This document shows positions 45,433 through 54,568 of a stretch of 64,000 bases of DNA, one piece after another. Both the position numbers and the translations under genes were made by a program. Numbering within the stretch: position 1 is the first letter of the stretch; every line of letters starts with the position of its first letter. The notes beneath the pieces are model-generated. The model was given only the letters and a program-made list of their open reading frames with translations. It did not search any database and was not told the DNA's origin. The stretch is from JAAYTY01 sp964569245 (GTDB lineage Bacteria > Fermentibacterota > Fermentibacteria > Fermentibacterales > Fermentibacteraceae): the NCBI GenBank assembly GCA_964569245.1, contig CAZMTK010000004.1, forward strand, positions 1 through 64,000, given 5' to 3'.

Positions 45433-46191
45433 TCAGCAGACCAGCCCCCGCCTGCTTTCCAGCATGAAGCGGGCCAGGTTCTTCGCCTCTTCCCCCCACC
45501 GGTCTTCCTGCACTATCCTCCCGGCCCTGGCCGCCAGGGTGCCCTCTCCCCTGAAGAGCAGATGGAAGGCTTCCTCCAGGTTCCTCAGGCGCTCGCCGGA
45601 GAAGCCGCGGCGCTTGAGCCCGACCGTGTTCAGCGAGGCCACTCTCAGAGGATAGCCGCCAACGAGGCAGTAGGGCGGTACATCCATCGGAACCCTGTAC
45701 CCTCCGCCGACCATGGAGTAGGCTCCGATGCGCACGAACTGGTGCACCGGGACGACCCCTCCGATAGTCGCGTACTCGCCGATCTCGACATGCCCGGCAA
45801 CGTTGACGGCATTGGCCAGTATGACGCCCCTGCCTATCCTGCAGTCGTGGGCCACATGGGCGAAGGCCATCACGAGGCAGTCGGGGCCTACCTCGGTCCT
45901 TCCGGTGGCCGCAGTTCCGCGGTTGATGTCCGCGAACTCGCGGACCACCGTTCTCTCGCCGATGATCAGCTCGGTGGGCTCCCCGGCGTACTTGAGATCC
46001 TGGGGCTCGGTTCCTACGACGGCGTTGGGGCCGATCCTCACACCGTCAGCGAGAGTCGTGCGCCCCTCCACGACCGCGTGGGCCCCGATGCGCACTCCCC
46101 GGCCGAGCCTGACCTCGGGCCCCACGACCGCGAAGGGTCCTATTTCGGCATCGGCACCGTCGCACTCCACGACTGCTGTGGGATGGATCAT
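45433..46191 (-). CDS. lpxA: UDP-N-acetylglucosamine acyltransferase LpxA
   Basis: 252 aa. Left-handed beta-helix hexapeptide repeats throughout the first ~185 residues, with catalytic H115 in AHVAHDC. NRGTAATGRTEVG and HQFVRIGAYSMVGGG are family motifs. The C-terminal helical domain (RGFSGERLRNLEEAFHLLF) completes it. First step of lipid A synthesis: transfer of 3-hydroxyacyl from ACP to UDP-GlcNAc. ATG overlaps the lpxC-fabZ stop (ATGA), so it is co-translated with the enzyme for the next step. Confidence 0.96.
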   Translation of the reverse strand: MIHPTAVVECDGADAEIGPFAVVGPEVRLGRGVRIGAHAVVEGRTTLADGVRIGPNAVVGTEPQDLKYAGEPTELIIGERTVVREFADINRGTAATGRTEVGPDCLVMAFAHVAHDCRIGRGVILANAVNVAGHVEIGEYATIGGVVPVHQFVRIGAYSMVGGGYRVPMDVPPYCLVGGYPLRVASLNTVGLKRRGFSGERLRNLEEAFHLLFRGEGTLAARAGRIVQEDRWGEEAKNLARFMLESRRGLVC

Positions 46192-47510
46192 CGCGGCACC
46201 AGCATGGCCATGAGTTCAGCCTCCGCAACTGTCTTGCCGTCCACCTTGGCCAGACCGTTCATCACGCATATCGCCCCCCGGCGCTTGATCATGTCCAGCT
46301 CGAACACGACCTGGTCGCCGGGCAGAACCGGCTTGCGGAACCTCACCTTGTCGACCCCGGTGAAATACACCAGCCATTCCTCGGGCCTCTCGACGGAGTT
46401 GAAGAGCATCAGCCCGCCCACCTGGCCCATGGCTTCTATGATCAGCACACCGGGCATGATCGGATTGCCGGGGAAGTGCCCCTGGAAGAAAGGCTCGTTG
46501 ATCGTGACGTTCTTCATCCCGACGATCCGCTTCTCGGGCTCCATCTCCAGAATCCTGTCCACGAGCAGGAACGGGTACCTGTGGGGAAGGATCCTCATCA
46601 CGTCGGCAACATTCCAGTCCGAGGACGCGCCGATGGGCCTGGACTGCTCCCTGGTCCTGCGGGAGCACGTCTCCGCGATCTTCTTCACGAACTGCACGTT
46701 CGACGCATGTCCTGACTTGGCCGAGATGAAATGGCCCTGCAGCCTTTGCCCGAGGAGCGAAAGGTCGCCCAGGAGATCCAGTATCTTGTGCCTCACGAAC
46801 TCGTCGGGGAACCTCAGCGGCTCCCTGTTGAGGAGTCCGTCGTCGCCGATGACTATCGCGTTGTCGAGGGTGCCCCCGCGGATGAGGTTCTTCTCCTGCA
46901 GGATCTTCACGTCCTTGTAGAAGCAGAACGTCCGCGCCGGGGCGATCTCGCGCCGGAACACCTCCGGCGTGATGTCCATCGAGGCGAACTGCGCACCCAG
47001 GACGGGATGCCGGTAGTCTATCGTGAAGCTGATCCTGAGGCCGTCGTAGGGAACCGCGGTGAGATGTGCGCCGAAGCTGTCGACAGAGACGGCCTCCGTG
47101 ATCTTCAGAACCCTGGCCTGAGATTCGCTCTGCTCGAGGATTCCAGCCCTGTCCAGCACCTCCACATAGGTGGCGACCGAGCCGTCTTCCGGCTCGGGTG
47201 GCTCGTCGGAGTCTATCTCTATCATCGCGTTGTCTATGCCCAGCCCGAAGAGGGCGGAAAGAACGTGCTCCACGGTATGGACTTCATAGTAGTTCTCGCC
47301 GAGCGTGGTCCTCCTGGACTGCTCCTCGACCTGCCTGACGTTCGAGCAGCTCACATGTATCGTCGGCCTCTTCTCGTCGTCCACCCTCACGAAGGTGATT
47401 CCGGAGTTCGGGGGGGCGGGCTTGAACGTGATGTTGGTGTCCTTGCCGGTGTGGAGCCCGACGCCCCTGTATGTGACGGAGTTCGCTATCGTGGTCTGGA
47501 ACTGGCTCAC
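46188..47510 (-). CDS. lpxC: Bifunctional LpxC deacetylase / FabZ dehydratase
   Basis: 440 aa. LpxC part (~1-285) with zinc ligands H78 and H82 (HTVEH) and the RHKILDLLGDLSLLG...GH segment. FabZ part (~295-440) with LPHRYPFLLVDR (catalytic His) and PGVLIIEAMGQ (catalytic Glu). LpxC deacetylates UDP-3-acyl-GlcNAc, the committed lipid A step; FabZ dehydrates 3-hydroxyacyl-ACP. The fusion, typical of FCB bacteria, joins the two enzymes that compete for 3-hydroxyacyl-ACP flux. GTG start overlapping the lpxD stop. Confidence 0.96.
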   Translation of the reverse strand: MSQFQTTIANSVTYRGVGLHTGKDTNITFKPAPPNSGITFVRVDDEKRPTIHVSCSNVRQVEEQSRRTTLGENYYEVHTVEHVLSALFGLGIDNAMIEIDSDEPPEPEDGSVATYVEVLDRAGILEQSESQARVLKITEAVSVDSFGAHLTAVPYDGLRISFTIDYRHPVLGAQFASMDITPEVFRREIAPARTFCFYKDVKILQEKNLIRGGTLDNAIVIGDDGLLNREPLRFPDEFVRHKILDLLGDLSLLGQRLQGHFISAKSGHASNVQFVKKIAETCSRRTREQSRPIGASSDWNVADVMRILPHRYPFLLVDRILEMEPEKRIVGMKNVTINEPFFQGHFPGNPIMPGVLIIEAMGQVGGLMLFNSVERPEEWLVYFTGVDKVRFRKPVLPGDQVVFELDMIKRRGAICVMNGLAKVDGKTVAEAELMAMLVPR

Positions 47511-48538
47511 TTGGCGCCCTCCCCCTCCCCGCTCGAGAAGCCCGGGAGATCCTTCAGGCGGTCCAGAATCTCGGGAAGCCGCGACAGGGCCGCGTCCACC
47601 CGCAGGGCCCGCGCGTGAGGTCTCGCCGGATATCCAGATACCGTCTCGCCCGCCCTGACGCTCTTCGTCACGCCGGCCTGAGCCGCAATCGTGGCTCCGT
47701 CACCGATCTCGAGGTGCCCCGACAGCCCGGCCTGCCCGCCGAAGACGACCCCGGATCCGATTCTGGTGCTGCCCGAGATGCCAACCTGGGCGGCAAGGAG
47801 GCAGCCCGGGCCTATCGAGACATTATGGGCCACATGTATGAGGTTGTCTAGCTTGGTGAACCTCGAGATCCTCGTGGAGCCTGTCACGGCGCGGTCAATG
47901 GTGCAGTTGGCGCCTATCTCCACGTCGTCCTCGATCTCCACCATGCCGTTCTGCGGGATCTTCCTGTGCCCCTTCGGATCGGGAACGAAGCCGAATCCGT
48001 CCGAGCCGACGACCGTTCCTGCATGAATGACGACCCTGTCGCCCACCACCGTCCCCGCCTCCAGGACCACTCTCGGATGCAGACTGCAGGAGCGCCCGAC
48101 GCTCACGCACGGCCCGATGTAGCAGCCGGCCCCGACGGAGGTCGAGTCTCCTATCCGGACCTCCCTGTCTATGACGGCGCAGGGCCCTACCGAGACACGG
48201 TCGCCGAGCACGGCATCGCCTGCCACGACAGCCGAGGGGTGCACCCCGCGGAACGCGCTCGAACGGTCCGGGGCGAAGATCTCCAGCGCTCTCCTGAAGC
48301 CCTCGTAGGCGTCGCCTACGAGTATCAGGTTCCGCGCTGACGTCTCGACCCTGCGGGAGGCTATCACGGCCAGGGACCTGGTGGTCGAGAGGAACTTCTC
48401 GTACCTGGGATTGCCGAAGTAGCAGACCTCGTCGGGACCGGCATCCTGGATCGAAGCAACGCCCTTCACGGGCATCCGGCCGTCGGGCCCCTCCAGGCTC
48501 CCGCCCAGCGCCGACGCGAGCTCACTGAGGCTGGGCAC
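47507..48538 (-). CDS. lpxD: UDP-3-O-acylglucosamine N-acyltransferase LpxD
   Basis: 343 aa from GTG. N-terminal uridine-binding domain (~1-100), including the short VCYFGNPRYEKFL motif. Hexapeptide repeat helix (~105-300) with the catalytic His in LIHVAHNVSIG, and a short C-terminal helix. It adds the second acyl chain in lipid A synthesis. The start lies 17 bp inside the end of ompH. Order lpxD-lpxC/fabZ-lpxA is common in FCB genomes. Confidence 0.95.
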   Translation of the reverse strand: MPSLSELASALGGSLEGPDGRMPVKGVASIQDAGPDEVCYFGNPRYEKFLSTTRSLAVIASRRVETSARNLILVGDAYEGFRRALEIFAPDRSSAFRGVHPSAVVAGDAVLGDRVSVGPCAVIDREVRIGDSTSVGAGCYIGPCVSVGRSCSLHPRVVLEAGTVVGDRVVIHAGTVVGSDGFGFVPDPKGHRKIPQNGMVEIEDDVEIGANCTIDRAVTGSTRISRFTKLDNLIHVAHNVSIGPGCLLAAQVGISGSTRIGSGVVFGGQAGLSGHLEIGDGATIAAQAGVTKSVRAGETVSGYPARPHARALRVDAALSRLPEILDRLKDLPGFSSGEGEGAK

Positions 48539-49046
48539 TCCCGCCTCCCGTGGTGGAGAGCTCCTGGATAACGAGGTCGGTGATGTCGAGCGCCTCGTCG
48601 GCGTAGACCACGAAGCCTCCCGCCGAGTCGAGGACCAGGTCGTAGTCGTTCTCGAGGCTCAGATTCCTCACGGCTTCGTTTATCGCAGCGACCAGCGGCG
48701 TGACCAGCTCCTCGTTCCGCCTCTCTATCGTGCCTCCCGGGCCGAACGTGGACGCCACGAACTGCTCCAGCTCACTCTTCTTCGTCTCGAGCAGGCTCTC
48801 GCGCTCCCTGCGGCGCTCGGGGCTCATCATCAGGGTCCGGGCCAGATCCTCCTCGATGGCGTCCACCTCGGCCTGAAGCGAGTCCGCACGAGCCTGCAGA
48901 GCCTCTATCTCCGCCTCGAGGAGCTCCCTCGCATCGGATACGGAGCCGAGGGAGTCGAACACCCTCTGCGAATCGAATACGACTACGGTCTGCGCAGAAA
49001 CGGCGCATGCGGCCGCCAGAAGCACCAGGAAAAGTCTGATGTGCAT
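48522..49046 (-). CDS. ompH: OmpH/Skp-like periplasmic chaperone
   Basis: 174 aa from the ATG at 49046, where a signal peptide begins (MHIRLFLVLLAAACAVSA). Mature part: TVVVFDSQRVFDSLGSVSDARELL, then a long coiled coil (~45-115, rich in Glu, Arg, Leu), and NDYDLVLDSAGGFVVYADEALDITDLVIQEL at the end. This is the standard Skp pattern of two beta pieces around a helical hairpin. Skp binds unfolded outer-membrane proteins and hands them to BamA, its direct upstream neighbour. Confidence 0.9.
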   Translation of the reverse strand: MHIRLFLVLLAAACAVSAQTVVVFDSQRVFDSLGSVSDARELLEAEIEALQARADSLQAEVDAIEEDLARTLMMSPERRRERESLLETKKSELEQFVASTFGPGGTIERRNEELVTPLVAAINEAVRNLSLENDYDLVLDSAGGFVVYADEALDITDLVIQELSTTGGGSAQPQ

Positions 49047-49089
49047 CGCCAAACCCCCGGGTTGTCCCGTGCCGGTTCCCGGCAGGAGG

Positions 49090-51321
49090 TCAGAAATCCG
49101 CACCGAACTGGAAATGCGGCTCCCAGCCCCGCTCGGGACCGTCGAATCCGTAGCCGTAGTCCAGGCCCATGACGCCGAGCATCGGAACCTCCACCCTCAC
49201 GCCCAGCCCCGCCCCCTTCCGCAGGGCGCCGAGATCGCAGGAGGCCCAGGAGCGCCATGTGTCGCCGGCATCGAAGAAGGCTGAAAGCTGTATCTGGTCG
49301 ATCACCCTGAGTCGGTACTCGGCTGTCAGGATGAGCATGCTCCGGCCGCCGACGGTTTCGAAGCCCTCGATGGCGCCAATGCTCTGAGAAGGGTAGCCCC
49401 TCACGCCGTAGAACCCTGTGCCGCCGAGCTCGAAGAGCTCGTAGGCCGGCGGCTCGTCGGGCCCTATCCTGCCGAGCATGCCGACTCTGGCCCTGACCAT
49501 GTAGATGAACCGCCAGAACGAGGGAATGAACCAGCTGCTGTCCAGGAGGTACTTCTGGTAGCCGATGTCCCCCCCGAGCATGCCCCCCGCGAACTCAGTC
49601 GTGAGGATGTTCTGCGAGCCCTCTCCCGGAAAGACCTGCCTGTCCCTGCTGTCCCTGCCGATGCGGAACCTCACGGAGCTGGTCCACTGCGGCCAGTCGC
49701 GGTCCCTGAGCGAGTAGTAGTAGCTGGTGGAGTCGTCGGTGATGTTGTAGACATCCGTCTGCTCCAGCAGGTAGCGGACCGATGCCGTGGTGTAGTCTAT
49801 CCAGGGGAGTACCCTGCCGACGGTCACGGCCCCGCCCGTTCGCCTGCGGTCGTACTCGTCCCGGAAGCTGGTCGTGTGGAACAGCTCGCCTCCCAGAGAA
49901 AGGGGCGTGTCCCTGAACCAGGGCTCGGTGAAGCCGAGCTCTATGTCCTGGGTGCGCTTGGAGAACTGGTAGTTGATGTTCACGGACTGGCCCCGCCCGA
50001 AGAGATTCGTCTCGCCCAGCTCCAGATAGCCGTTGAATCCCTCGGTAGCGCCGTAGCCGGCGCCGAATCCGGCCCGACCGGTCGACTTCTCATCGACTTG
50101 TATGACCAGATCGATGTCGGGTGAACCCTCGATGCTCCTGAACTCGGGAACCACATTGTCGAAGTAGTTCAGGTAGTAGACATTCCTGAGGCTCCTCACG
50201 AGCGAGTTCCTCTGGAACAGGTCTCCGGGCTGCACTCTGAGCTCGCGCCTGATGACATTGTCCAGGGTGCGCGTGTTGCCCGAGATCTCGATCATCCGGA
50301 TGTGCGCCCTCTCGCCCTCGGTTATCCGGAATTCCAGATCTATGACGCCCGCCGAGGTATCGGCGGTCACGGAGGGCTCAACCTCGGCGTAGAAGAAACC
50401 CCTGTCCTGGAAGATCTCGTATATGGCGTCGAGAGACGACTCGAACCTGCTGATCCTGTACTCGTCGCCCTCCTCCATCCGCATGACCCTCTCGAGGGTG
50501 CTGTCGGGAACGGCTGCGTTGCCTGTGAAGGAGACTGCGCCCAGACTGTAGTGCCTTCCCTCCTCGACGGTGATCTCGAACCTCAGGTGCCTGCCGTCCT
50601 CGAGTACGCTCCTGGTGTATCCCACAACCCTCGCATCGGGATATCCGTGGTCCATGTAGTAGCGCTCGACCTTGCCGAGGTCCTCGACGAAGTCGGATTC
50701 CCTGAACCTTCCGGAGCGCCAGAAGGAGTCCTGCCTGGTCTTCATCTCGCCCCTCAGGTCGGAGTCGCTGAATCTCGTGTTCCCGATGAAATCTATCTCG
50801 CCCACCCTGACGTCAGGACCCTCTTCGACCCTGAACAGCAGGACGCTCCTGCCGCCGGCGTCGGGATCGAGCCATTCGGCCTCGACCGTGGCGAAGTGCC
50901 GGTGCTTCTCGGCGAGGAGCGAGAGGATGAGCCTGCGTGCGGACTCGATCTCGGAGAGGGTCACTGTCTGGCCGGGGAAGAGCATCAGCGTATCCCTGAG
51001 ATCCTCCTCGTCCAGCTTGTCCAGCCCCTCGAACTCCACCGAGCTGAGCAGCCTGTTCTCGCTGACCCTGAGCAGCACGTCCACCATTCCCGAGGCTGAA
51101 TCCACGAGCACCTCGGCGCCCGAGAAATACCCGAGGCCGAAGATCTCCCTGAGCCCCTCGGCGGACGCTTCTACGGACCACTGCGACCCGGGCGACAGCC
51201 CGTAGGCGCGGGCTATCAGGGAATCGCTGACGAAGTCGTTGCCCTCGATCTCGACGGAGCCCACCGGCAGGGCTCCGGCGGACGCCGCCAGGATGACGAT
51301 CGCCGAGAGGAGGTGCTTCAC
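49090..51321 (-). CDS. bamA: Outer-membrane protein assembly factor BamA
   Basis: 743 aa from GTG, with signal peptide (LLSAIVILAASAGA). Five POTRA domains (~18-385), then a 16-strand barrel (~400-743) with the loop-6 motif GVRGYP (VRGF/Y) and terminal Phe. Inserts beta-barrel proteins into the outer membrane. GTGA overlap with clpC, 43 bp to ompH. First POTRA starts PVGSVEIEGNDFVSDSLI. Confidence 0.95.
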   Translation of the reverse strand: MKHLLSAIVILAASAGALPVGSVEIEGNDFVSDSLIARAYGLSPGSQWSVEASAEGLREIFGLGYFSGAEVLVDSASGMVDVLLRVSENRLLSSVEFEGLDKLDEEDLRDTLMLFPGQTVTLSEIESARRLILSLLAEKHRHFATVEAEWLDPDAGGRSVLLFRVEEGPDVRVGEIDFIGNTRFSDSDLRGEMKTRQDSFWRSGRFRESDFVEDLGKVERYYMDHGYPDARVVGYTRSVLEDGRHLRFEITVEEGRHYSLGAVSFTGNAAVPDSTLERVMRMEEGDEYRISRFESSLDAIYEIFQDRGFFYAEVEPSVTADTSAGVIDLEFRITEGERAHIRMIEISGNTRTLDNVIRRELRVQPGDLFQRNSLVRSLRNVYYLNYFDNVVPEFRSIEGSPDIDLVIQVDEKSTGRAGFGAGYGATEGFNGYLELGETNLFGRGQSVNINYQFSKRTQDIELGFTEPWFRDTPLSLGGELFHTTSFRDEYDRRRTGGAVTVGRVLPWIDYTTASVRYLLEQTDVYNITDDSTSYYYSLRDRDWPQWTSSVRFRIGRDSRDRQVFPGEGSQNILTTEFAGGMLGGDIGYQKYLLDSSWFIPSFWRFIYMVRARVGMLGRIGPDEPPAYELFELGGTGFYGVRGYPSQSIGAIEGFETVGGRSMLILTAEYRLRVIDQIQLSAFFDAGDTWRSWASCDLGALRKGAGLGVRVEVPMLGVMGLDYGYGFDGPERGWEPHFQFGADF

Positions 51322-53783
51322 CTGGTAGTGCTGCCCGTAGCGGTGACCGCCTGGGCATCTCCCTCGCAGGCTGCATCCCTGCTGAACAAGAGCTTGCTGC
51401 CGGCGCGGCAGGCGGTGATCGAGTCGCCTCTCGAGAACTCGCCCAGCAGTATGGCGTCCGTGAGGGGATCCTCGACCAGCCTCTGGATGGTCCTGCGCAG
51501 ATGCCTCGCGCCCGAGTTCGTGTCGTAGCCCGATTCGGCGATGAGGTCTCGAGCCTCGGGCGAGAGGGAGATCGTGAGCCCGAGATCTGCGATCCTGCGC
51601 CTGACCTCGTCGAACTGGATGTCCACTATCCTGTCTATCTCGTTCCTCCCGAGGGCGTTGAAGACTACGATCTCGTCGAGCCTGTTGATGAACTCGGGGC
51701 TGAAGAAGCGCTTCACGCCGTCCATGACGATGTCGTGCATGCGCTTCCTCCTGTCCTCGCTCGACTCGGTCGTGAAGCCGGGATGCCCGCTCCCCTGGAG
51801 CTCCTTGGACGCGATGTTGCTGGTGAGTATCAGTATGGCGTTCGAGAAGTCAACATGCCTGCCGTAGCTGTCGGTGAGCCTTCCGTAGTCCATCACCTGG
51901 AGAAGCATGTTGAAGAGATCGGTGTGGGCCTTCTCCACCTCGTCGAACAGGACGACGCTGTAAGGCCTCCTCCGTATCCGCTCCGTGAGCTGTCCGCCAT
52001 CGTCGTAGCCGATGTAGCCGGGAGGTGCGCCCACGAGCCTCGAGCCCGAGAACTTCTCCTGGAACTCGGACATGTCTATCCTGATGAGCGCGTTCGAGTC
52101 TCCGAAGACCTGCTCTGCGATGACGCGTGCCGTCTCGGTCTTCCCGACGCCGGAGGGCCCCAGGAACAGGAAGGCGCCCGAAGGGCGGCGCGGGTCCTTC
52201 AGGCCGACCCTGCCGCGTCTGATGGCTCTCGCAATGACCGAGAGCGCCTCCTCCTGCCCCACGATCCTCGCGGACAACTCGGACTCCAGATCTCGCAGGT
52301 GGGCGAGCTCGCTCTCGGTGACCCTGCTAACCGGAACTCCCGTCATGTCGGCAACGACCTCGGCTACGAGATCCACCGTCACCCTGCTGGTCGGCTCCTC
52401 GGAGAGCCACCTGGCCTTCTCGGCGGCCAGCAGGCCTACCGCCTTCTCCATCTCGAACTTCAGCCGGGATGCCTCGGGTATGTCGCCGCACGCCACGGCG
52501 GCTGACACGGCGGACTCGATCCGGGCGATGTCGGCCTCGAGCTCGGTTATCTCGGCTGGCACGGAGCTGGCTCTGAGCCTGGCCTTCGCCCCCGCCTCGT
52601 CCATGATGTCGATCGCCTTGTCGGGAAGGAAGCGCCCGCTCACGAACCGGTCCGCCAGCCTTGCGCAGGCCTCGACTGCGTCGGGTTCGTACGCGGCGCC
52701 GTGGTGCTCCTCGTACTTGCTCCTCAGGCCTTCGAGGATCTCGATCGTGAGAGCAACCGAGGGGGGGTCCACCGGGACGGGCTGGAACCTGCGCTCCAGA
52801 GCGCCGTCCTTTTCGATCCGCCGGCGGTACTCGTCGAGGGTGGTGGCCCCGATGCACTGGAACTCACCGCGCGCAAGCGCCGGCTTGAGGAGGTTGGCGG
52901 CGTCTATCGCCCCCTCGGCAGCCCCGGCGCCCACTATGGAATGCACCTCGTCGATGAAGAGGATGATGTTGCCAGCCTCGTTGATCTCCTTCAGCAGGAC
53001 CTTGAGCCTCTCCTCGAACTGCCCCCTGTACTTCGTACCTGCTATCACGCCCGCCATGTCGAGCGCCATCAATCGCTTGTTCCGAAGTATGGCCGGCACG
53101 CGCGAGGACTTGATGAGCTGCGCCAGTCCCTCCACGATGGCGGTCTTCCCCACGCCCGGCTCTCCGATCAGCACCGGGTTGCTCTTCTTCCTGCGACACA
53201 GGACCTGGATGACCCTCGATATCTCCTTCTGACGGCCTATCACGGGGTCGAGCTGACTGCTGCCCGCCATGGCGGTCAGGTCGCGGCAGAAGAACTCCAG
53301 GGCAGAAGTGGTCTCCTCCTCGGGCTTGTCGTCCTTCGGCCTGGGAAGGTTCTGCAGCTCGGCGACGGCCTTCTCGAGCATGCCGCCCCGCTCCCTCAGC
53401 AGGTTCGACGCCATGCAGCTCGTCACTGCGAGGAGGCCGAGGAGGATGTGCTCGGTCCCGACCACGGAGTGGCCCAGCAGGCCCGCCTGCCTGTTAGCCT
53501 CGTGCAGGACCAGACGCGCCTTGGTCGTCCACCCGATCTCGTTGGCGGGGATCGACACCCCGGAAGGCTTCCGGATGTAGCTCTCCAGTCTGAACCTGAG
53601 CTCACCGGTATTGATGCCCATGGCGTTCAGAACCGCGATCGCCGTCGCGCCGCGAACGGAGAGGATCCCGTGCAGGAGGTGCTCGGATCCTACCTTGGCC
53701 TGGCCGTACTTGCTGGCCTCGCTCCGGGCGATGTTGATTGCCGCCCGCGCCCTCTCGCTGTACTGCTCAGGCAAGTCTCCCAC
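51318..53783 (-). CDS. clpC: AAA+ unfoldase ClpC
   Basis: 821 aa. Double Clp_N repeat (~1-145, ERARAAINIARSEA and TKARLVLHEANRQA). First AAA with GEPGVGKT, then a middle domain (~400-470, SRLKFEMEKAVGLL), second AAA with GPSGVGKT, and a ClpP-docking loop region HPGF. It unfolds proteins for ClpP. Start: GTG at 53783 is adopted, but a TTG three codons in (53774) has better spacing from AGGAGAGG. A clpC inside an outer-membrane biogenesis run is notable. Its 3' end overlaps the bamA start. Confidence 0.95.
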   Translation of the reverse strand: MGDLPEQYSERARAAINIARSEASKYGQAKVGSEHLLHGILSVRGATAIAVLNAMGINTGELRFRLESYIRKPSGVSIPANEIGWTTKARLVLHEANRQAGLLGHSVVGTEHILLGLLAVTSCMASNLLRERGGMLEKAVAELQNLPRPKDDKPEEETTSALEFFCRDLTAMAGSSQLDPVIGRQKEISRVIQVLCRRKKSNPVLIGEPGVGKTAIVEGLAQLIKSSRVPAILRNKRLMALDMAGVIAGTKYRGQFEERLKVLLKEINEAGNIILFIDEVHSIVGAGAAEGAIDAANLLKPALARGEFQCIGATTLDEYRRRIEKDGALERRFQPVPVDPPSVALTIEILEGLRSKYEEHHGAAYEPDAVEACARLADRFVSGRFLPDKAIDIMDEAGAKARLRASSVPAEITELEADIARIESAVSAAVACGDIPEASRLKFEMEKAVGLLAAEKARWLSEEPTSRVTVDLVAEVVADMTGVPVSRVTESELAHLRDLESELSARIVGQEEALSVIARAIRRGRVGLKDPRRPSGAFLFLGPSGVGKTETARVIAEQVFGDSNALIRIDMSEFQEKFSGSRLVGAPPGYIGYDDGGQLTERIRRRPYSVVLFDEVEKAHTDLFNMLLQVMDYGRLTDSYGRHVDFSNAILILTSNIASKELQGSGHPGFTTESSEDRRKRMHDIVMDGVKRFFSPEFINRLDEIVVFNALGRNEIDRIVDIQFDEVRRRIADLGLTISLSPEARDLIAESGYDTNSGARHLRRTIQRLVEDPLTDAILLGEFSRGDSITACRAGSKLLFSRDAACEGDAQAVTATGSTTR

Positions 53784-53842
53784 CTCTCCTGCGAAGCCTT
53801 CCCGCGCAATCTACCTGAGCGCGGGGACGGGGTTCCACTGCG

Positions 53843-53872
53843 AAGATAATCCGCCCCGGGAACCGAGGGCAA
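53843..53872 (-). promoter_or_regulatory. Possible internal promoter before clpC
   Basis: TTGCCC, 18 bases, TATCTT in the 101-bp gap between lolD and clpC, the largest gap in this run of genes. The -10 matches five of six positions. Confidence 0.4.
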
Positions 53873-53884
53873 TCGAGGTGCTTC

Positions 53885-54568
53885 TCATGTCACCAGACGA
53901 CCGTCCTTCAGCCTCAGGACCCTGTCTGCCACGGCTGTCATCTCGGGGCTGTGCGTGGCCAGGACGAACGCCTGTCCGTGCGAGCGGGACAGGCTCACCA
54001 CGAGCTCGAGAACCTTCGACGCGTTGACGGCGTCGAGGTTGCCCGTGGGCTCGTCCGCCAGCACGATGTCGGGCGAGCAGGTGAGGGCCCTGGCGAGTGC
54101 CGCCCTCTGCCGCTCGCCCCCGGATACCCTGGAGGGGAACTGCGAGGCTCGGGACGCGATCCCCACCTCCTCGAGCAGAGCGGCGGCCCGCTCCGACGCC
54201 TGCGACCTCGACATGCCCGCCAGGAGGCCCGGCAGCGCCACGTTCTCGGCCAGCGTGAACTCCTCGAGGAGATGGTGGAACTGGAAGACGAAGCCGAGGT
54301 GCCTTCCCCTCATCCTCGCTCTCGCGGCCTCGCCGGCCTTCCACGCATCCACCCCGGCGATGGAGACAAGGCCGGAATCAGGCGGATCGAGCACGCCGAG
54401 TATGTTGAGGAGGGTGCTCTTGCCGGAGCCGCTGGGCCCGGTGACGGCCACTATCTCGCCTCGTGCGACTTCGAGGTCCACCCCCCTGAGGATCTCCAGT
54501 ACGCAGTCGCCCTCGCGGAAGGCCTTCCTGACATCCCTGCACTCCAGCACCGCCGGGGTCTCATTCAT
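53885..54568 (-). CDS. lolD: Lipoprotein-release ABC transporter ATP-binding protein LolD
   Basis: 227 aa from the ATG at 54568. Walker A GPSGSGKST, Q-loop FVFQFHHLLEEFTLAENVALP (the LolD/MacB-type FQ-x-H-L-L), signature SGGERQRAALARAL, Walker B DIVLADEPTGNLD, and the H-loop ATHSPEM. With the LolC/E-type permease it would extract lipoproteins from the inner membrane. The start lies eight bases inside the permease gene end, so the two are coupled. Confidence 0.92.
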   Translation of the reverse strand: MNETPAVLECRDVRKAFREGDCVLEILRGVDLEVARGEIVAVTGPSGSGKSTLLNILGVLDPPDSGLVSIAGVDAWKAGEAARARMRGRHLGFVFQFHHLLEEFTLAENVALPGLLAGMSRSQASERAAALLEEVGIASRASQFPSRVSGGERQRAALARALTCSPDIVLADEPTGNLDAVNASKVLELVVSLSRSHGQAFVLATHSPEMTAVADRVLRLKDGRLVT